From Hymenopus coronatus (taxonomy: Eukaryota > Arthropoda > Insecta > Mantodea > Hymenopodidae): a stretch of 64,000 bases of DNA. Shown here piece after piece: positions 47,170-58,679 of this stretch. Positions within the stretch are counted from its first letter, which is position 1; every line of letters begins with the position of its first letter. Made by a program: the position numbers and the translations under genes. Location of the stretch: assembly GCA_030762935.1 (NCBI GenBank), contig CM060880.1, forward strand, positions 17,229,001-17,293,000. Direction: 5' to 3'. Under the pieces are notes generated by a model that saw only the letters and a program-made list of their open reading frames with translations, had not been told where the DNA came from and searched no databases.

Positions 47170-47945
47170 AAATTAAAATGTGTTCATTCACATGGCTTTC
47201 TCTACATCTCTGTAACAAATTATTGTTAAAAAGCTTATTCTTCTATCTACTTCATGATAAACACTAGCAGAAATAGTCTTATTACTTACTTCCTTGTAAG
47301 TAGAAGGGAAATAAGGGAATACACTAGGCTAAAACGATAGTCAAATCTTTTAAAATGTGGTTGCTATGTGGTTGAAATCCGTTTCTTTACATGGTCAGGA
47401 ACTGACAAATTCCGGTAATGCGAAAAAGTATTATAAAACTGTAATCATTAACAAGGAATATATCAGAAATGGCCAATTCGACGGAAAAAATGTATACGTC
47501 ATAAATTGTGTGTTTTAATTTTAATTCCTTGTTTGTGTTGCAAGTTTTTGTTTATTTCTTACAGTTATGTAAAAGTCATCCAGAATGAATTAGTTATGTA
47601 AATATCTTTAATACACGGTATTTTAATCAAAATCGTTAGACCCAGTTTTGAGAAAATCAAAATTTTAGTAATTTTTTCCAAGTAAAGAGCAGTGTGGGGT
47701 GGGGAATTTTCTTGGAAATCTTCGTGACGTGTAGTTGCAAAAGACTAAACTTAAATATCAAATTTGTATTTAATGGTTTTTTCGTTTTTGAGCTGTGCTT
47801 TTCACACCACAGATACACTGACTTTTTTCTAAAAATATTTTTATTTTGTATTCAAGGAGTCTCGAAACGTGTATTTCCGGTGAAATCTCGGTGTTGAATT
47901 TTTGGATGATACACTGTGTACTTAGTAAGCGTAGAAAAAATTAAA
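47170..47945 (+). mobile_element. R1 repeat
   Basis: AATGTGTTCATTCACATGGC start, palindrome degraded (CACTGTGTACTTAGTAAGCG). It is followed by about 210 bases of unique DNA (47946-48156). Confidence 0.65.
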
Positions 47946-48156
47946 TCATAATAAAATAAAATTCTAAACTTTAAATAGATATTTTCACACTTGGCATATT
48001 TCAACTGTCAATTAACTGAACCTATAAATGGACAGGGTTTTTAATTGACAGCTCCAAATTTAAACTTTGGTTTTTTACAAACCCTTTTTCAATATTTTTT
48101 ATTCTCAAAATTTTTGTTGTGCCTCTCAAAAGTACATGAAAGAAAATAACTATGTC

Positions 48157-48880
48157 TTTTTACTTTTTCTACACGTACTATAGTATATAGAGAAGGTATT
48201 GCATTGCACCTAAAATTCGACACCGAAATTTCACCGGAAATACATGTTTTGGGACCCCCTGAATCCAAAAACAGTATTTCTAGAAGAATGTCCCTGTGTG
48301 TATGTACGTCTGTGGACAGCATAGCTCACAAACGAAAAGTCAGTTAAATATCAAACTTCGTATTTAAGTTCATAATCTTCCAAGGATGCGACATGAAGAT
48401 TATCAGGAAAATTCCCCATCCCCCAACTACGCTTTACATGGAAAAAAATTCGAAAATTATGATTTTCTCAAAGATGGCTCTTACGATTTTGATTTGAATC
48501 TCTTATATTTAGGATATTTATATGACAAATGAAATGTATAGCTTGAATTTTCTGCGAATATCCTCAAAAGACCTCGTTATTTTGGATGGATTTTTCTTAA
48601 TTTTGCATAACCGTAAGAGACAGACAAAAACCTACAACACAAACATGTTTATCTTCTTAAAACACACACTTTATGCAATATACATTTTTTCGTGGAGTTG
48701 GCCGTTTCTGAGATATTCCTTGTTAACTTACGGTAAATTGTCAACTCCTGGCCACGCAAAGAAATCGATTTCAATCCCATAGCAGCCGTATTTTAAAACA
48801 TTTGACTGTTGGTTTAGCCTAGTGTGTTCCCTTATTTCCCTTCCACTTATAAGGAAGTAAATAATAAGATCGTTTCTACT
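48157..48880 (-). mobile_element. R1 repeat, distal end missing
   Basis: Head ACTTTTTCTACACGTACTAT. The match ends at 'aataagatcgtttctact'. Unique sequence with a T21 run near 49030 follows up to 49092. Confidence 0.65.
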
Positions 48881-49092
48881 GGGTAGAATTTTCTTTCGTT
48901 ATGCAATTATTTAACACACCTTGTTATAAAACGATCTTGTTCATAACATGCATAAGAAATAAATAAACTTTTGTTACTTGTATATGCAAATAAGCTATCA
49001 TTGGTGTATGGTATCGTCAAAAACAGAATCGTTTTTTTTTTTTTTTTTTTTTGCTGCGTCTTTAAGGGAAATTTTGAATACAACCGGTCATA

Positions 49093-49742
49093 AAATCGGA
49101 AATAGCTTTTTTACCTTCTCTACGCGTACTATGTACACAGTGTATAGGGAAAGTATTTAAGTTTGGTATCTTCCAAGGATGCGACACGAAGAATTTCAAG
49201 AAAATTCCCCCTCCCCAAACTACCCTTTACATGGAACTTTTTTCAAAAAGTTTTATTTTCTCAAAAATGGCTCTAACGATTTTGATTAAAGTATCGTGTA
49301 GGAAAGATATTTACCTGACAAATAAAATGTATATCTTGAATTTTCTGGGAATAGCCTCTGGAGACTACTTTATTCTGGATACATTTTACGAAATTTGGCA
49401 TAACTACTAAACCGTAAGAGATGGACAAAATCTTACCACACAAAAAATGTAGAGCACGTTAAAACACACAGTTCATATCATATACATTTTTTCGTGCAGT
49501 TGATCGTTTTTGAGATATTCCTTATTTTTGGGTTCAGCTTTAAAAACCGTATACTTTTCTCATACAGGAATTTGTCAACTCGTGTCCATAGCAGTCAGCT
49601 GTTGATTATTAGTTTAACTTATGGTACTCCCTTATTTCGCTTCTACTTACGAGGAAGCAAGCTTTTTTGATTCAGTGACATCTCGGTATTGAATTTTTGG
49701 ATGGAATGGAATACCATGTCTGTACTCGTAAAGAGAGTAAGA
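49093..49742. mobile_element. R1 minus copy joined to plus-strand R1 terminus
   Basis: 49093-49663 is a minus copy lacking most of the segment after its head and cut at 'gaggaagcaag'. 49664-49742 is a plus-oriented palindrome-side fragment (GACATCTCGGTATTGAATTT). The join suggests that the minus copy lies inside the plus one. Confidence 0.55.
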
Positions 49743-50045
49743 AGTAGTTAGCGTTGCATAGAAGGCCGTGTTTACACTGTACCTGATTGTGCATGTCAAG
49801 TATAATATTGTGGTCCAGGTTACCATGGAAACAGATGCGCCTGATGACGCTGGCGCCTGCCGTCTGCTCGCTCTCATAACAAACGTGTTTTAAATAGACT
49901 CCTTGACCCTACGCAGGCCTGTTGTTGTGGTGCGGTTGTCTGGAATCGAAGCTGGTTGTGTTATAGCAAGAGAGGAGGGGGGGTGGCATTTCCGTTGCAT
50001 CTTCACCGGTCCACATTCCAGTCGCTCGCAGCTTTAGGTATCTAT
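49743..50045. other. Unique GC-richer interval with X-box-like site
   Basis: GTTACCATGGAAAC lies at 49819-49832. The ATG inside it opens a 22-codon frame (METDAPDDAG...) that ends in TAA. The codon composition is plausible but too short to call. Confidence 0.3.
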
Positions 50046-50942
50046 CTGATGCGTTACACTCACATGACTTTCTCTACAAACAAACTTGTTACATAAGATT
50101 ATTCTTCTTTCTACACCATTCTAATGGAGATAAACATTAGCAGAATGTTCTTATTACTTAGTTCCTTATAAGCAGAAGGGAAATAAAGAACTGCTCTATG
50201 CTAATGTGATAGTCAAATGTTTTAAAAGCTGTCGTTATGCAATCGTCATTGAAAATCGCTTCTTTGCTTGACCAGGAGTAGAACAAAATAAAAACGGACA
50301 CACCCATCTGAGAAAAGTATAAGTACTTCACAATTGAAACTAATAACGAGGAATACCTCGAAAACGGTAAGTTCCACGAAAAAAAAAAATATATGACATA
50401 ACTTGTGTATTTTAACAAGATCTACATTTTTTTTGTATAGCAAGTTTTTGTCTATCTATTACGGTTTAGTAGTTATGCAAAATTAAGCAAAATTCGTCCC
50501 TAATAAACAGGTCTTTAAAATCTATTCCCAGAAAATTCTAGATATACATTTTATTTGTGATAGAAATGGCTTTGATATCTGGTATTTTAATCAAAATCGT
50601 GACAGCCATTTTTAAGAAAAACAAAATTTTAGAAAATTTTTCATGTAAACGGTAGTTAGGCGAGAGGGGATTTTCTTGAAAATATTCTTGTGGCATCCTT
50701 GGAAGATACCAAACTTAAATACCAAGTTTGGTATTTAACCGTTTTTCCATTTTTGGGCTATGCTGTCCTTAGACATAGACGCGCGCGGACGTGCATCTGA
50801 AAATACTTTTTTTTTTTTTTTTTTTTTTTCAGGGTGTCCTAAAACATGTATTTCTAGTGAAATCTCGACATGGTATTTTTGGGTGGAATACAATACTTCT
50901 CTATCCCTATGTACATTGTAATACGAGGCTAGAGAAAGTAAA
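50046..50942 (+). mobile_element. R1 repeat, subfamily II
   Basis: TCTGATGCGTTACACTCACA start. It contains GACCAGGAGTAGAACAAAAT, a T21 run near 50810 and the palindrome ATGTACATTGTAATACGAGG. Confidence 0.75.
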
Positions 50943-51009
50943 AATGTATGTTACATGCAATTGATTTTCTGTACCCACCACCTAAGTCTATTATTACCTC
51001 CTTTACTAC

Positions 51010-51615
51010 GAAGCAAGTATTTTATTCCATCTAAAATGTTGATATCGAGATTTCAATGGAAATGCATGCTTTGAGAGGCCAAATTCAAAAACTCTGTAGT
51101 GTTCCATTCACATGACTTTCTCCACATCTCTGCAACAAATTATTGGTAAAAAGCTTATGCTGTATGAGAAAAGTATAAGTTTTTCAAAGAAAAACAAGAA
51201 ATATCTCAAAAACAACCAACTCCACGAACAAAATGTATATAACATAAATTGTGTGTTTTAACGTGCTCTACATTTCTTGTGCGGTAACTTTTCGTCCATC
51301 TCTTACGGCTTAGCAGTTACACAAAATTCAATAAAAGTCTTTAAGAGTCTTTTCCTTGACAATTGAAGATAAACATTTTATTTGTCATTTAAATATCCTA
51401 AATATAATACATTTTAATCAAAAGCGTTAGAGCTATTTTGTAGAAAACCATAAGTTTAGATTTTTTTTACACTGAAAGCAAACAAGTAAGAAGACTATTC
51501 CTGTTAATTTTTTCTCGATTAGCACCAAGTAAGTTGAAGCATGAGCTTATTAACAACAATTTGCTGCGGAGATGTACTGAAAGTCATGTGAATGGAACAC
51601 ATCAGATTTTTTCAA
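51010..51615. mobile_element. Three R1 fragments in mixed orientation
   Basis: 51010-51085 is a minus head piece, 51087-51475 a plus left part (GTGTTCCATTCACATGACTT), and 51476-51615 a minus tail ending GGAACACATCAGATTTTTTC. The arrangement fits a plus copy inserted in a minus one, followed by deletions. Confidence 0.5.
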
Positions 51616-51886
51616 GCATGCAACTGGATATGAGTACTTTGTGGGTAGCTCGCCAGAATACCGAACGCGCCTAATTCACAAAATGGCCCGTACGCGTGTT
51701 GGTATACAAATTTTCTCGGCCGAGTGAGGGATAGCTTCCCAATCCCACCACTAGGCGTCTCCCTTTCTTTTTATAGACAGCGTGAGTTATGAGCGCTTCT
51801 TGGATAAGGGCATTTCTAATGGAAACCACGCCTTGTTCCTCATCATGTTGCCAACTCCTGGCAAACATTCCAAATTCTAAAAATCT

Positions 51887-52737
51887 GACGTGTACCATTC
51901 ACATGACTTTCTCCATATCCCTGCAACAAATTATTCTTAAAAAGATTATACTTCTATTAACTTCATGCTAATCAGTAAAACATTAGCAGAAATAGTCTTA
52001 TTACTTGGTTCCTTGTAAGTAGAAGCGAAATAAGGGAGAACCATAGGTTAAAGTGATAGTCAAAAGCTGGTTGCTATGTCAATGAAGTTCCTTTGTTTAT
52101 TTGGATAGGAGTTGACAAGTTCCTGTATGAGAAAAGTATGTTTTTCATAGCAGAAACCAAAAATAAGGAATGTCTCAAAAACGACGCCTCACGAAAAAAA
52201 TGTATATAACATAAATTGTGTGTTTTAACGTGCTCTACAATTCTTGTGTAGTAAGTTTTTACCCATCTCTTACGGTTTAGCAGTTATCCAAAATTCAGTA
52301 AAATACATCCAGAATAAACTACTCTTCAGAGACTATTCCCAGAAAATTCAAGACATCCATTTTATTTGTCAGGTAAATATCTTTAATATACGAAATTTTA
52401 ATCAAAATCGTTAGAGCCATTTTTGAGAAAATCAAAATTTTTTGGAAAAAAGTTCCATGTAAAGGGTAGTTTGGGGTGGGGGGATTTTTCTCAAAATCTT
52501 CGTGTCGCATCCCTGGAAGATACTAAACTTAAATACCAAGTTTGGTATTTTACCGACTTTTCGTTTTTGAATTATCGTGTTCACAGACACACACACACGG
52601 ACCTTTTTCTGAAAATACTTTTTATGGATACAGGGGACCCTAAAACATATATTTCCGGTGAAATCTTGGTATCGAATTTTTGGTGGAGTGCAATACCTTC
52701 TCTATACACTATGTACATAGTACGTATAGAGAAAGTA
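51887..52737 (+). mobile_element. Full-length R1 repeat, well preserved
   Basis: TTCTAAAAA before TCTGACGTG and GTAAAAACAC after the palindrome CTATGTACATAGTACG. It is useful as a reference copy. The preceding 51616-51886 is unique sequence with no recognised feature. Confidence 0.85.
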
Positions 52738-52865
52738 AAAACACTACACTTCTTTTATGTGTATTAGGAAAATAAGTATAACATATCTGCTGTTTTCATG
52801 GTAAAATGTTCTCGGCGCAGTTACCATGGGAACCCTCTAACTCGTTGTGACTTAGAAAAAAAAAA

Positions 52866-53585
52866 TATCATGCGTTACACTCACATGACTTTCTCTAGCT
52901 ACTCTACAAAGTTCTTACAAAAGATAATTCTTCTTTCAACACCATGCTAATCGAGATAAACATTAGCCGAATTTTATTACTTAGTTCCTTAAAAGTAGAA
53001 TGGAACTAAGGGAATGCACTAGGCTTAAGTGATAGTCAAATGTTTTAAAAGCTGTCGTTAAGCGATGTTCATTGTAAATCACTTCTTTGCATGCCCAGGA
53101 GTAGAACAAAAGAAAAATGGACACTTCCGCCTGAGAAAAGTATAGGTACTTCACGATTGAAACTCTTAACAAGGAATGCCTCGAAAACGGTAAGCTCCAC
53201 GAAAAAAATTGTATACGACTTTGTGTTTTAACAAGATCTACATATTTTGTAAAGTAAGTTTTTGTCTATCTCTTACGGTTTGCTAGTTATACTAAATTAA
53301 GCAAAATTCATCCAGAATAAAGAGCTCTTTAGAAGCTATTCCCAAAAAATTCAAGATATACATTTTATTTGTGATAGATATGGCTTTAATATGTCGTATA
53401 TTAACCAAAGTCGTACAGCCATTTTTAAGAAAAACAAAATTTTCGAAAAATTTTCCATGTAAAGGGTAGTTAGGGGTGGGGGCATTTTCTTGAAAATCTT
53501 CGTGTCGCATCCTTGAAAGATACCAAACTTAAATACCAAGTTTGGTATTTAACCGTCTATTCGTTTTTGAGCTACTCTGTCCACA

Positions 53586-53622
<37 letters not shown>

Positions 53623-53775
53623 ACATACACATACACGAACCATTTTCTGAAAATGCTTTTTTTTTGGATTCGGGGGGTCATAAAACGTTTTTTCGGTGAA
53701 ATCTCGACATCGAATTTTTGGGTGGAATACAATACTTTTCTATCCCTATGTATATTGTACATACGAGAAAGTAAT
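52866..53775 (+). mobile_element. R1 repeat, subfamily II
   Basis: ATGCGTTACACTCACATGAC start, CCCAGGAGTAGAACAAAAGA middle, CA run at 53586-53620, and palindrome ATGTATATTGTACATACGAG. Confidence 0.75.
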
Positions 53776-53814
53776 AATTAGAACACTTCTTTTCTATGCA
53801 TTAGAAGACACGAC

Positions 53815-54285
53815 TTTCAGTACACCTCTATTGGAAAGCTTATTCTTGTGTCTACTTCATGCTAATCGAGATAAACATTAGCAGAAATGATCTTATTACT
53901 TAGTTCCTTACAAGTAGAAGGGAAATAAGGGAATGCACAAGGATAAAACGACAGTCAAATGATATGACAATTTGTCCCAGAAAATGCAACATATTTATTT
54001 TATTTGTCCTGTAAATATCTAATGTACGGTGTTTTAATCAAAATCGTTAGAGCCATTTTTGAGAAAATCAACATTTTCGAGAAATTTTCCATGTAAAGGG
54101 GTGGGGGGATTTTCCTCAAAATTTTCGTTTTTAATCTATGCTGTCCACAGACAGACACACACGAACCTTTATCTAAAATGTTTTTCTTGTCAGAACATTC
54201 TATCTCTGGTGAAATCTCGGTATCGAATTTTTGGATGCAATACAATACCTTCTCTATACACTATGTACGTGTAGAGAAAGTAATA
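53815..54285 (+). mobile_element. R1 repeat with internal deletions
   Basis: Enters at AAAGCTTATTCTTGTGTCTA and ends CTATGTACGTGTAGAGAAAG. About 300 bases are missing from the middle. Confidence 0.65.
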
Positions 54286-54540
54286 ACTACAAGTATCAGT
54301 TGCTTCCATGGTAATCGGATTCTGGAGTGCAGAACGTTTTACAGCACAGTTACCATGGAAACCTTATAATTCTATCCAATGCATTACAAAACTAATTATA
54401 ACGTAATAGCTGTTTCCATGGTAACCAGGTTGTAGAGTACAGGATATTTCTTAATGTGGTTACCATGGTATTAGGAAAGTAACTACAATGTGTTTGCTAT
54501 ATCCATGATAACCACATAGAAAATATGTAAACTGTTTATC
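54286..54540. repeat. GTTTCCATGG-containing repeats
   Basis: Cores at about 54303, 54349 (GTTACCATGGAAAC), 54412 (GTTTCCATGGTAAC) and 54461, with irregular spacing of 46-63 bases and flanks unlike those of the other arrays. Confidence 0.7.
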
Positions 54541-54544
54541 ATGC

Positions 54545-54790
54545 TTAATTCGTATACCCAAGGTCGCGGGTTCAAACCCGGACGATGGATTTCCTTAGCA
54601 TGCCTTCCTTCAGAAGGGAAGTAAAGACGTGGATCCCGTGTAGTAGATTTATGGCACGTAAAAGAACCTCAAGCCTGATAGAGACGTCTCTAAGCAAAAT
54701 TAAGCGGTCTTTCACCCCAGTATAGAATGGTCACAGCAGTTAAAGAGCATCCATAAGTAACACGCCATTTCACTCTGTAAACTGTTTAAT
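54545..54790 (+). mobile_element. tRNA-derived SINE, family 2
   Basis: CGCGGGTTCAAACCCGG B box, then GAAGGGAAGTAAAGACG, GATCCCGTGTAGTAGATTTA, GGCACGTAAAAGAACCTC and AATTAAGCGGTCTTTCAC. The same body occurs reversed at 57296-57590. Confidence 0.75.
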
Positions 54791-54805
54791 TTCGGTTATC
54801 GCTAA

Positions 54806-55058
54806 TCGGTCTGGGTAGTGTGGTTGTAGCATGTCTGTCTCACGTTCAAAAGGTCGTGAGTTCGAATCTCGCTTAGGGTGAGTTACCCGGATAAGAGTTT
54901 TTTCGGGGTTTTCCCTTATCCTGAGAAGACGAATGTCGAGTAACTTTAAGCTCCATGGACCCCGAAATCATTTGAGCATCATTTCACCAATTCCATTCAT
55001 CGTCCGATATGACCAACCAGGTTAAAGGACGTTAAATTACTAAAAAAAAAAAAAAAAA
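54806..55058 (+). mobile_element. tRNA-derived SINE, family 3
   Basis: TCTGGGTAGTGTGGTTGTAG head, CGTGAGTTCGAATCTCGCTT B box, TCGGGGTTTTCCCTTATCCT body, and A18 tail. Confidence 0.85.
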
Positions 55059-55555
55059 AACCCTAATCGGTTGGCAAGCTATACGCATTAAAATCCGTGC
55101 GAAGGTAGGCGTTGCGAGTTCGTATCCCGGAGACGCCGCACAAACCTGTTAACTGCTGTAACAATCGATATGTCGCGGCGGTCTTTGGTTCAATTCCACA
55201 CATGTCTGAGAGAGAAAAGCTGCCTCAAGGTCGCGGGGCTCCGCTGTGTGTGGCTCCCCTTCTTTTGTTTCTTTTCGAGAAATTAACGTTAATTATCGGG
55301 AGCAGGCCTGTTGTCATGGCAACGTTCTCACGTTTCTCAACCCTCTCTATTTACATGCAAATTTGAATCGGCTTTTTCAACATAAATTACAGTGTTTGTT
55401 GCAACTGTGTGTGGTTATACTGTCTTGTGTGTGCATTTTCCTGCACCATTTCTGATTCTCGTGATCAACACAAATCGCATAAGTTCCCATGTTTCATAAT
55501 AGATGGTGTTGCTAAGGCAAGTTGAGTCCTACAATTGTCATAAGTAATACCATGA
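55059..55555. other. Unique interval beginning with a tRNA-like segment
   Basis: 55065-55140 has a B-box-like GCGAGTTCGTATCCCGG and may be another SINE head. The rest is GC-richer and holds GTTGTCATGGCAAC at 55310-55323, one mismatch from the X-box consensus. Confidence 0.4.
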
Positions 55556-55595
55556 GTTGTATTTAAATCCAAAAAACGTATTTTCAGAAACAGGT

Positions 55596-55635
<40 letters not shown>

Positions 55636-56355
55636 CTTTAGACAGCATAGCTCAAAAACGAAAAGACGGTTAAACGCCAAACTTAGTATTTAAGTTTGGT
55701 ATCTTCCAAGGATGCGACACCAAGATTTTCAAGAAAATCCCCCCACCCCTAACTACCCTTTACATGGAAAATTTTTGCGAAAATTTTGTTTTTCTTAAAA
55801 ATGGCTCAAACGATTGTGATTAAAATACCACATATTAAAGCCATATCCATCACAAATAAAATGTATATCTTGAATTTTATGGAAATAGTTTCTAAAGACC
55901 TGTTTATTCTGGATGAGTTTTTCTTAATATGACATAATTAGTAAACCATAAGAGATAGACAAAAACTTGCTATACAAAAAATGTAGATCTTGTAAAAATA
56001 CACAAGTTATATCACATACATTTTTTTCGTGGGGCGTACCGTTTTCGAGGTATTTCTTGTTATTGGTTTCAGTTGTAAAGTATTTTTACTTTTCTCAGAA
56101 AGGAAATGTCCGTTTTTCTTTTGTTCTACTCCTGGCCAAGCAAAGAAGCGATTTGCAATGACAATCGTATAACGAGAGTTTTTATAACATTTGAGTATAT
56201 CTTTAGCCCTTAGTTTTATTCTGCTTATAAGGAAGTAAGTAATAACATTCTGCTAATGTTTATCTCCTTTAGCATGGTGTTGAAAGAAGAATTAGCCTTT
56301 ATAAGAAGTTTGTAGAGTAGCTAGAGAAAGGCATGTGAATGTAACACATAAGATT
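55556..56355 (-). mobile_element. R1 repeat, subfamily II-like, head missing
   Basis: Begins inside the head region at AATCCAAAAAACGTATTTTC, has a GT run at 55600-55634, and ends GTAGCTAGAGAAAGGCATGTG. It is followed by 190 bases of unique DNA. Confidence 0.7.
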
Positions 56356-56545
56356 TTTTTCTTTCTTCACCGCGTCGTGACCGTGTCTTCACTCAATGTA
56401 TGAATATCGATACCAATAATAAAAATAGGGAGCAATTATTTTATTTCAGTTTTTAATAAATAATACACGAAATGGTAACAAACGTTATTTTATTGCACTC
56501 ATCTCATACATAAGAAATACAAATACTGATTATTTGCACTCCGTT

Positions 56546-57670
56546 TTACTTTCTCTACACGTATTATGTGCATAGTATATAGATAAGGTATTATATGGCA
56601 CCCAAAAATTCGATACCGAGATTTCACCGGAAAAAGACGTTTTAGGTTCCCCTGTATCCAACAAAAAAACTTTTTTAGCAAAAGGTCCGTGTGTGTGTCC
56701 CTGAGTGCGTAAACACGTTAACTCAAAAACGAAAAGTTGGTAAGACCCCAAACTTAATATATAAGTTTAGTATCCACCAAGGATGCGACACGAAGATTTT
56801 GAGAAAAATCCCCCCACCCCAAGCTACACTTCACATGGAAACATTTTCGAACATCTGGATTTTCTTAAAAATGGCTCTAACGATTTTGATTAAAATATCG
56901 TATATTAAAGATATGTACCTGACAAATAAAATGTTTATCTTGAATTTTCTAGGAATAGCCTCTGGATGAATTTTACGGAATTGTGCATAACTGCTAAACC
57001 GTAAGAGATAGACAAAAATCTACGTTACAGAAAACGTAGGGCTCGTTTAAACACACAATTTATCTTATATACATTTTTTTCGTGGAATTGACTGTTTTTT
57101 TAGATATTCCTTGTAATTGGTTTCAGCATTGAAAAATGTATACTTTTCTCATACAGGAATTTATCAACTCCTTTCTATACAAACAAAGGAACATCAGTCA
57201 CATAGCAACCAGCTTTTGATATCACTTTAACCTATGGTACTCCATTATTTCGCTTCTACTTACTGCTAAATCTTTTTCTCGATTAAAAAAGATGTACATG
57301 GCGTGTTATTTATGGACGCTCTTTAACTACTCTGGTTCTCAGCGTCCCATTCTAAATTGGGCGTGAAACACCGCTTAATTTTGCTCAGAGGCCTTTCTAA
57401 CAGGCTTTAGGTTCTTTTACGTGCCGTAAATCTACGACACGGGACCAACGGCCTTACTTCTTTTCCGAAGGAGTACTGAGGATTTTCACATCCGAAAAAA
57501 TCCAAGATCCTCCGCAGGGTGTGAATTCGCGACCTTGGGTATATGAAGTTAGCATGGTAACCATATCACCACGGAGGGCTATTAGCATGAAGTAAATAGA
57601 AGCATAAGCTTTTTAACAATAATTTATTGCAGAGATGTAGAGAAAGTCATGTGAATGGAACACGTCAGAT
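56546..57670 (-). mobile_element. R1 repeat carrying a SINE
   Basis: Head ACTTTCTCTACACGTATTAT. The host stops at 'tttttctcgatta' (57285) and resumes at 'ttagcatgaagtaaatag' (57584), ending GGAACACGTCAGATCTT. Confidence 0.75.
57296..57583 (-). mobile_element. tRNA-derived SINE, family 2 (reverse)
   Basis: Reverse of the family-2 order: AATTTTGCTCAGAGGC, GGTTCTTTTACGTGCCGTAA, ACGACACGGGACCAACGG, then the head side CGCGACCTTGGGTATATGAA. ATTA-type host bases repeat at both edges. Confidence 0.75.
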
Positions 57671-58265
57671 CTTATAGTGAATAACAAACTGTAGCGATGC
57701 GTATGAGAATGCAAGCCTATAAGGAAATCTATCTTAGAGAAACGTAAGGGGTGAAGGGGAAGCTAGGGAATGGTTAGTTTTGCCCCTCTGTACCTTAAGT
57801 CATTAAAACATAAGACTGTGTAGAGCCATTTGGAAGACACGCCCGGTTTGGGATCCGCTCCGGACCTATCATTATCTGCGGGGGAGGGGGTTGCTGCAAG
57901 GGTTTTTCGAGTTTGCAACCTTTGAAAATATGTAGTACATACTCGTTTCATTGGAGTCACGTGGTGAGCGTAATGTTGACATTGTTGATAAGGACATGCT
58001 GGTAAAGTATAACAAGGTCGTTATTGATTAGCTGTCGCCCAGGACACGCCCTCATCAGGGATGTCCAATTTCATATGCAATATCAACATTTATTTGCATT
58101 TTTTGATGATCCACAAGTTTACATTTTAATTCTTCCAGGATTTGGAATAATCGCTTTAAATACAAATAGTTATAATATACTTTTCAATTATTATTTTACA
58201 TGTTACGACATTTTAGAGTTTATTATATTATTTATTTCTTTTCGTTTCGTAATCGGCCATAGACA
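57671..58265. other. Unique interval
   Basis: No recognised gene. 57840-57910 is GC-richer. Confidence 0.5.
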
Positions 58266-58269
58266 GGCA

Positions 58270-58478
58270 TGAACATTAGGAAGGGGATGATATGAAATGT
58301 AAGTGAAATTGATGGTTGAGAAGGTGATGATGGAGCAACTGTGGAATGAGTGGCGTGGGAAACCCGCCCAGACGCCGCTTCGTCCACCACTAATTCCACA
58401 TGCAGGTGCTTAGGATCGAACCCGGGCCGCCTAGATGGGAGGCGAGTGGTCTAACACTCAACCACGTCGCCGCCCGCT
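58270..58478 (-). mobile_element. tRNA-derived SINE, family 1 (reverse)
   Basis: Reads in reverse from GGCGACGTGGTTGAGTGTTA and GCCCGGGTTCGATCCTAAG (clear B box), with GGTGGACGAAGCGGCGTCTG and GGGCGGGTTTCCCACGC in the body. It is better preserved than the 4735 copy. Confidence 0.85.
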
Positions 58479-58679
58479 AAATTATTTACATATATTAAAA
58501 ATAAAAAATACACCTAATTTAAAAGTATATAATGTTGTCACGCACAGCAACCAGATTCGAAATCATCAGCCTGATTTTCTGTGTGACGTCTTTCATTGGG
58601 GAAAAACGTTGCAGTGCGATCCCAGCTTAGTTTCGTAACAACTCCACAACCGCTTCGGCATATTAAATATTCTATTTTA

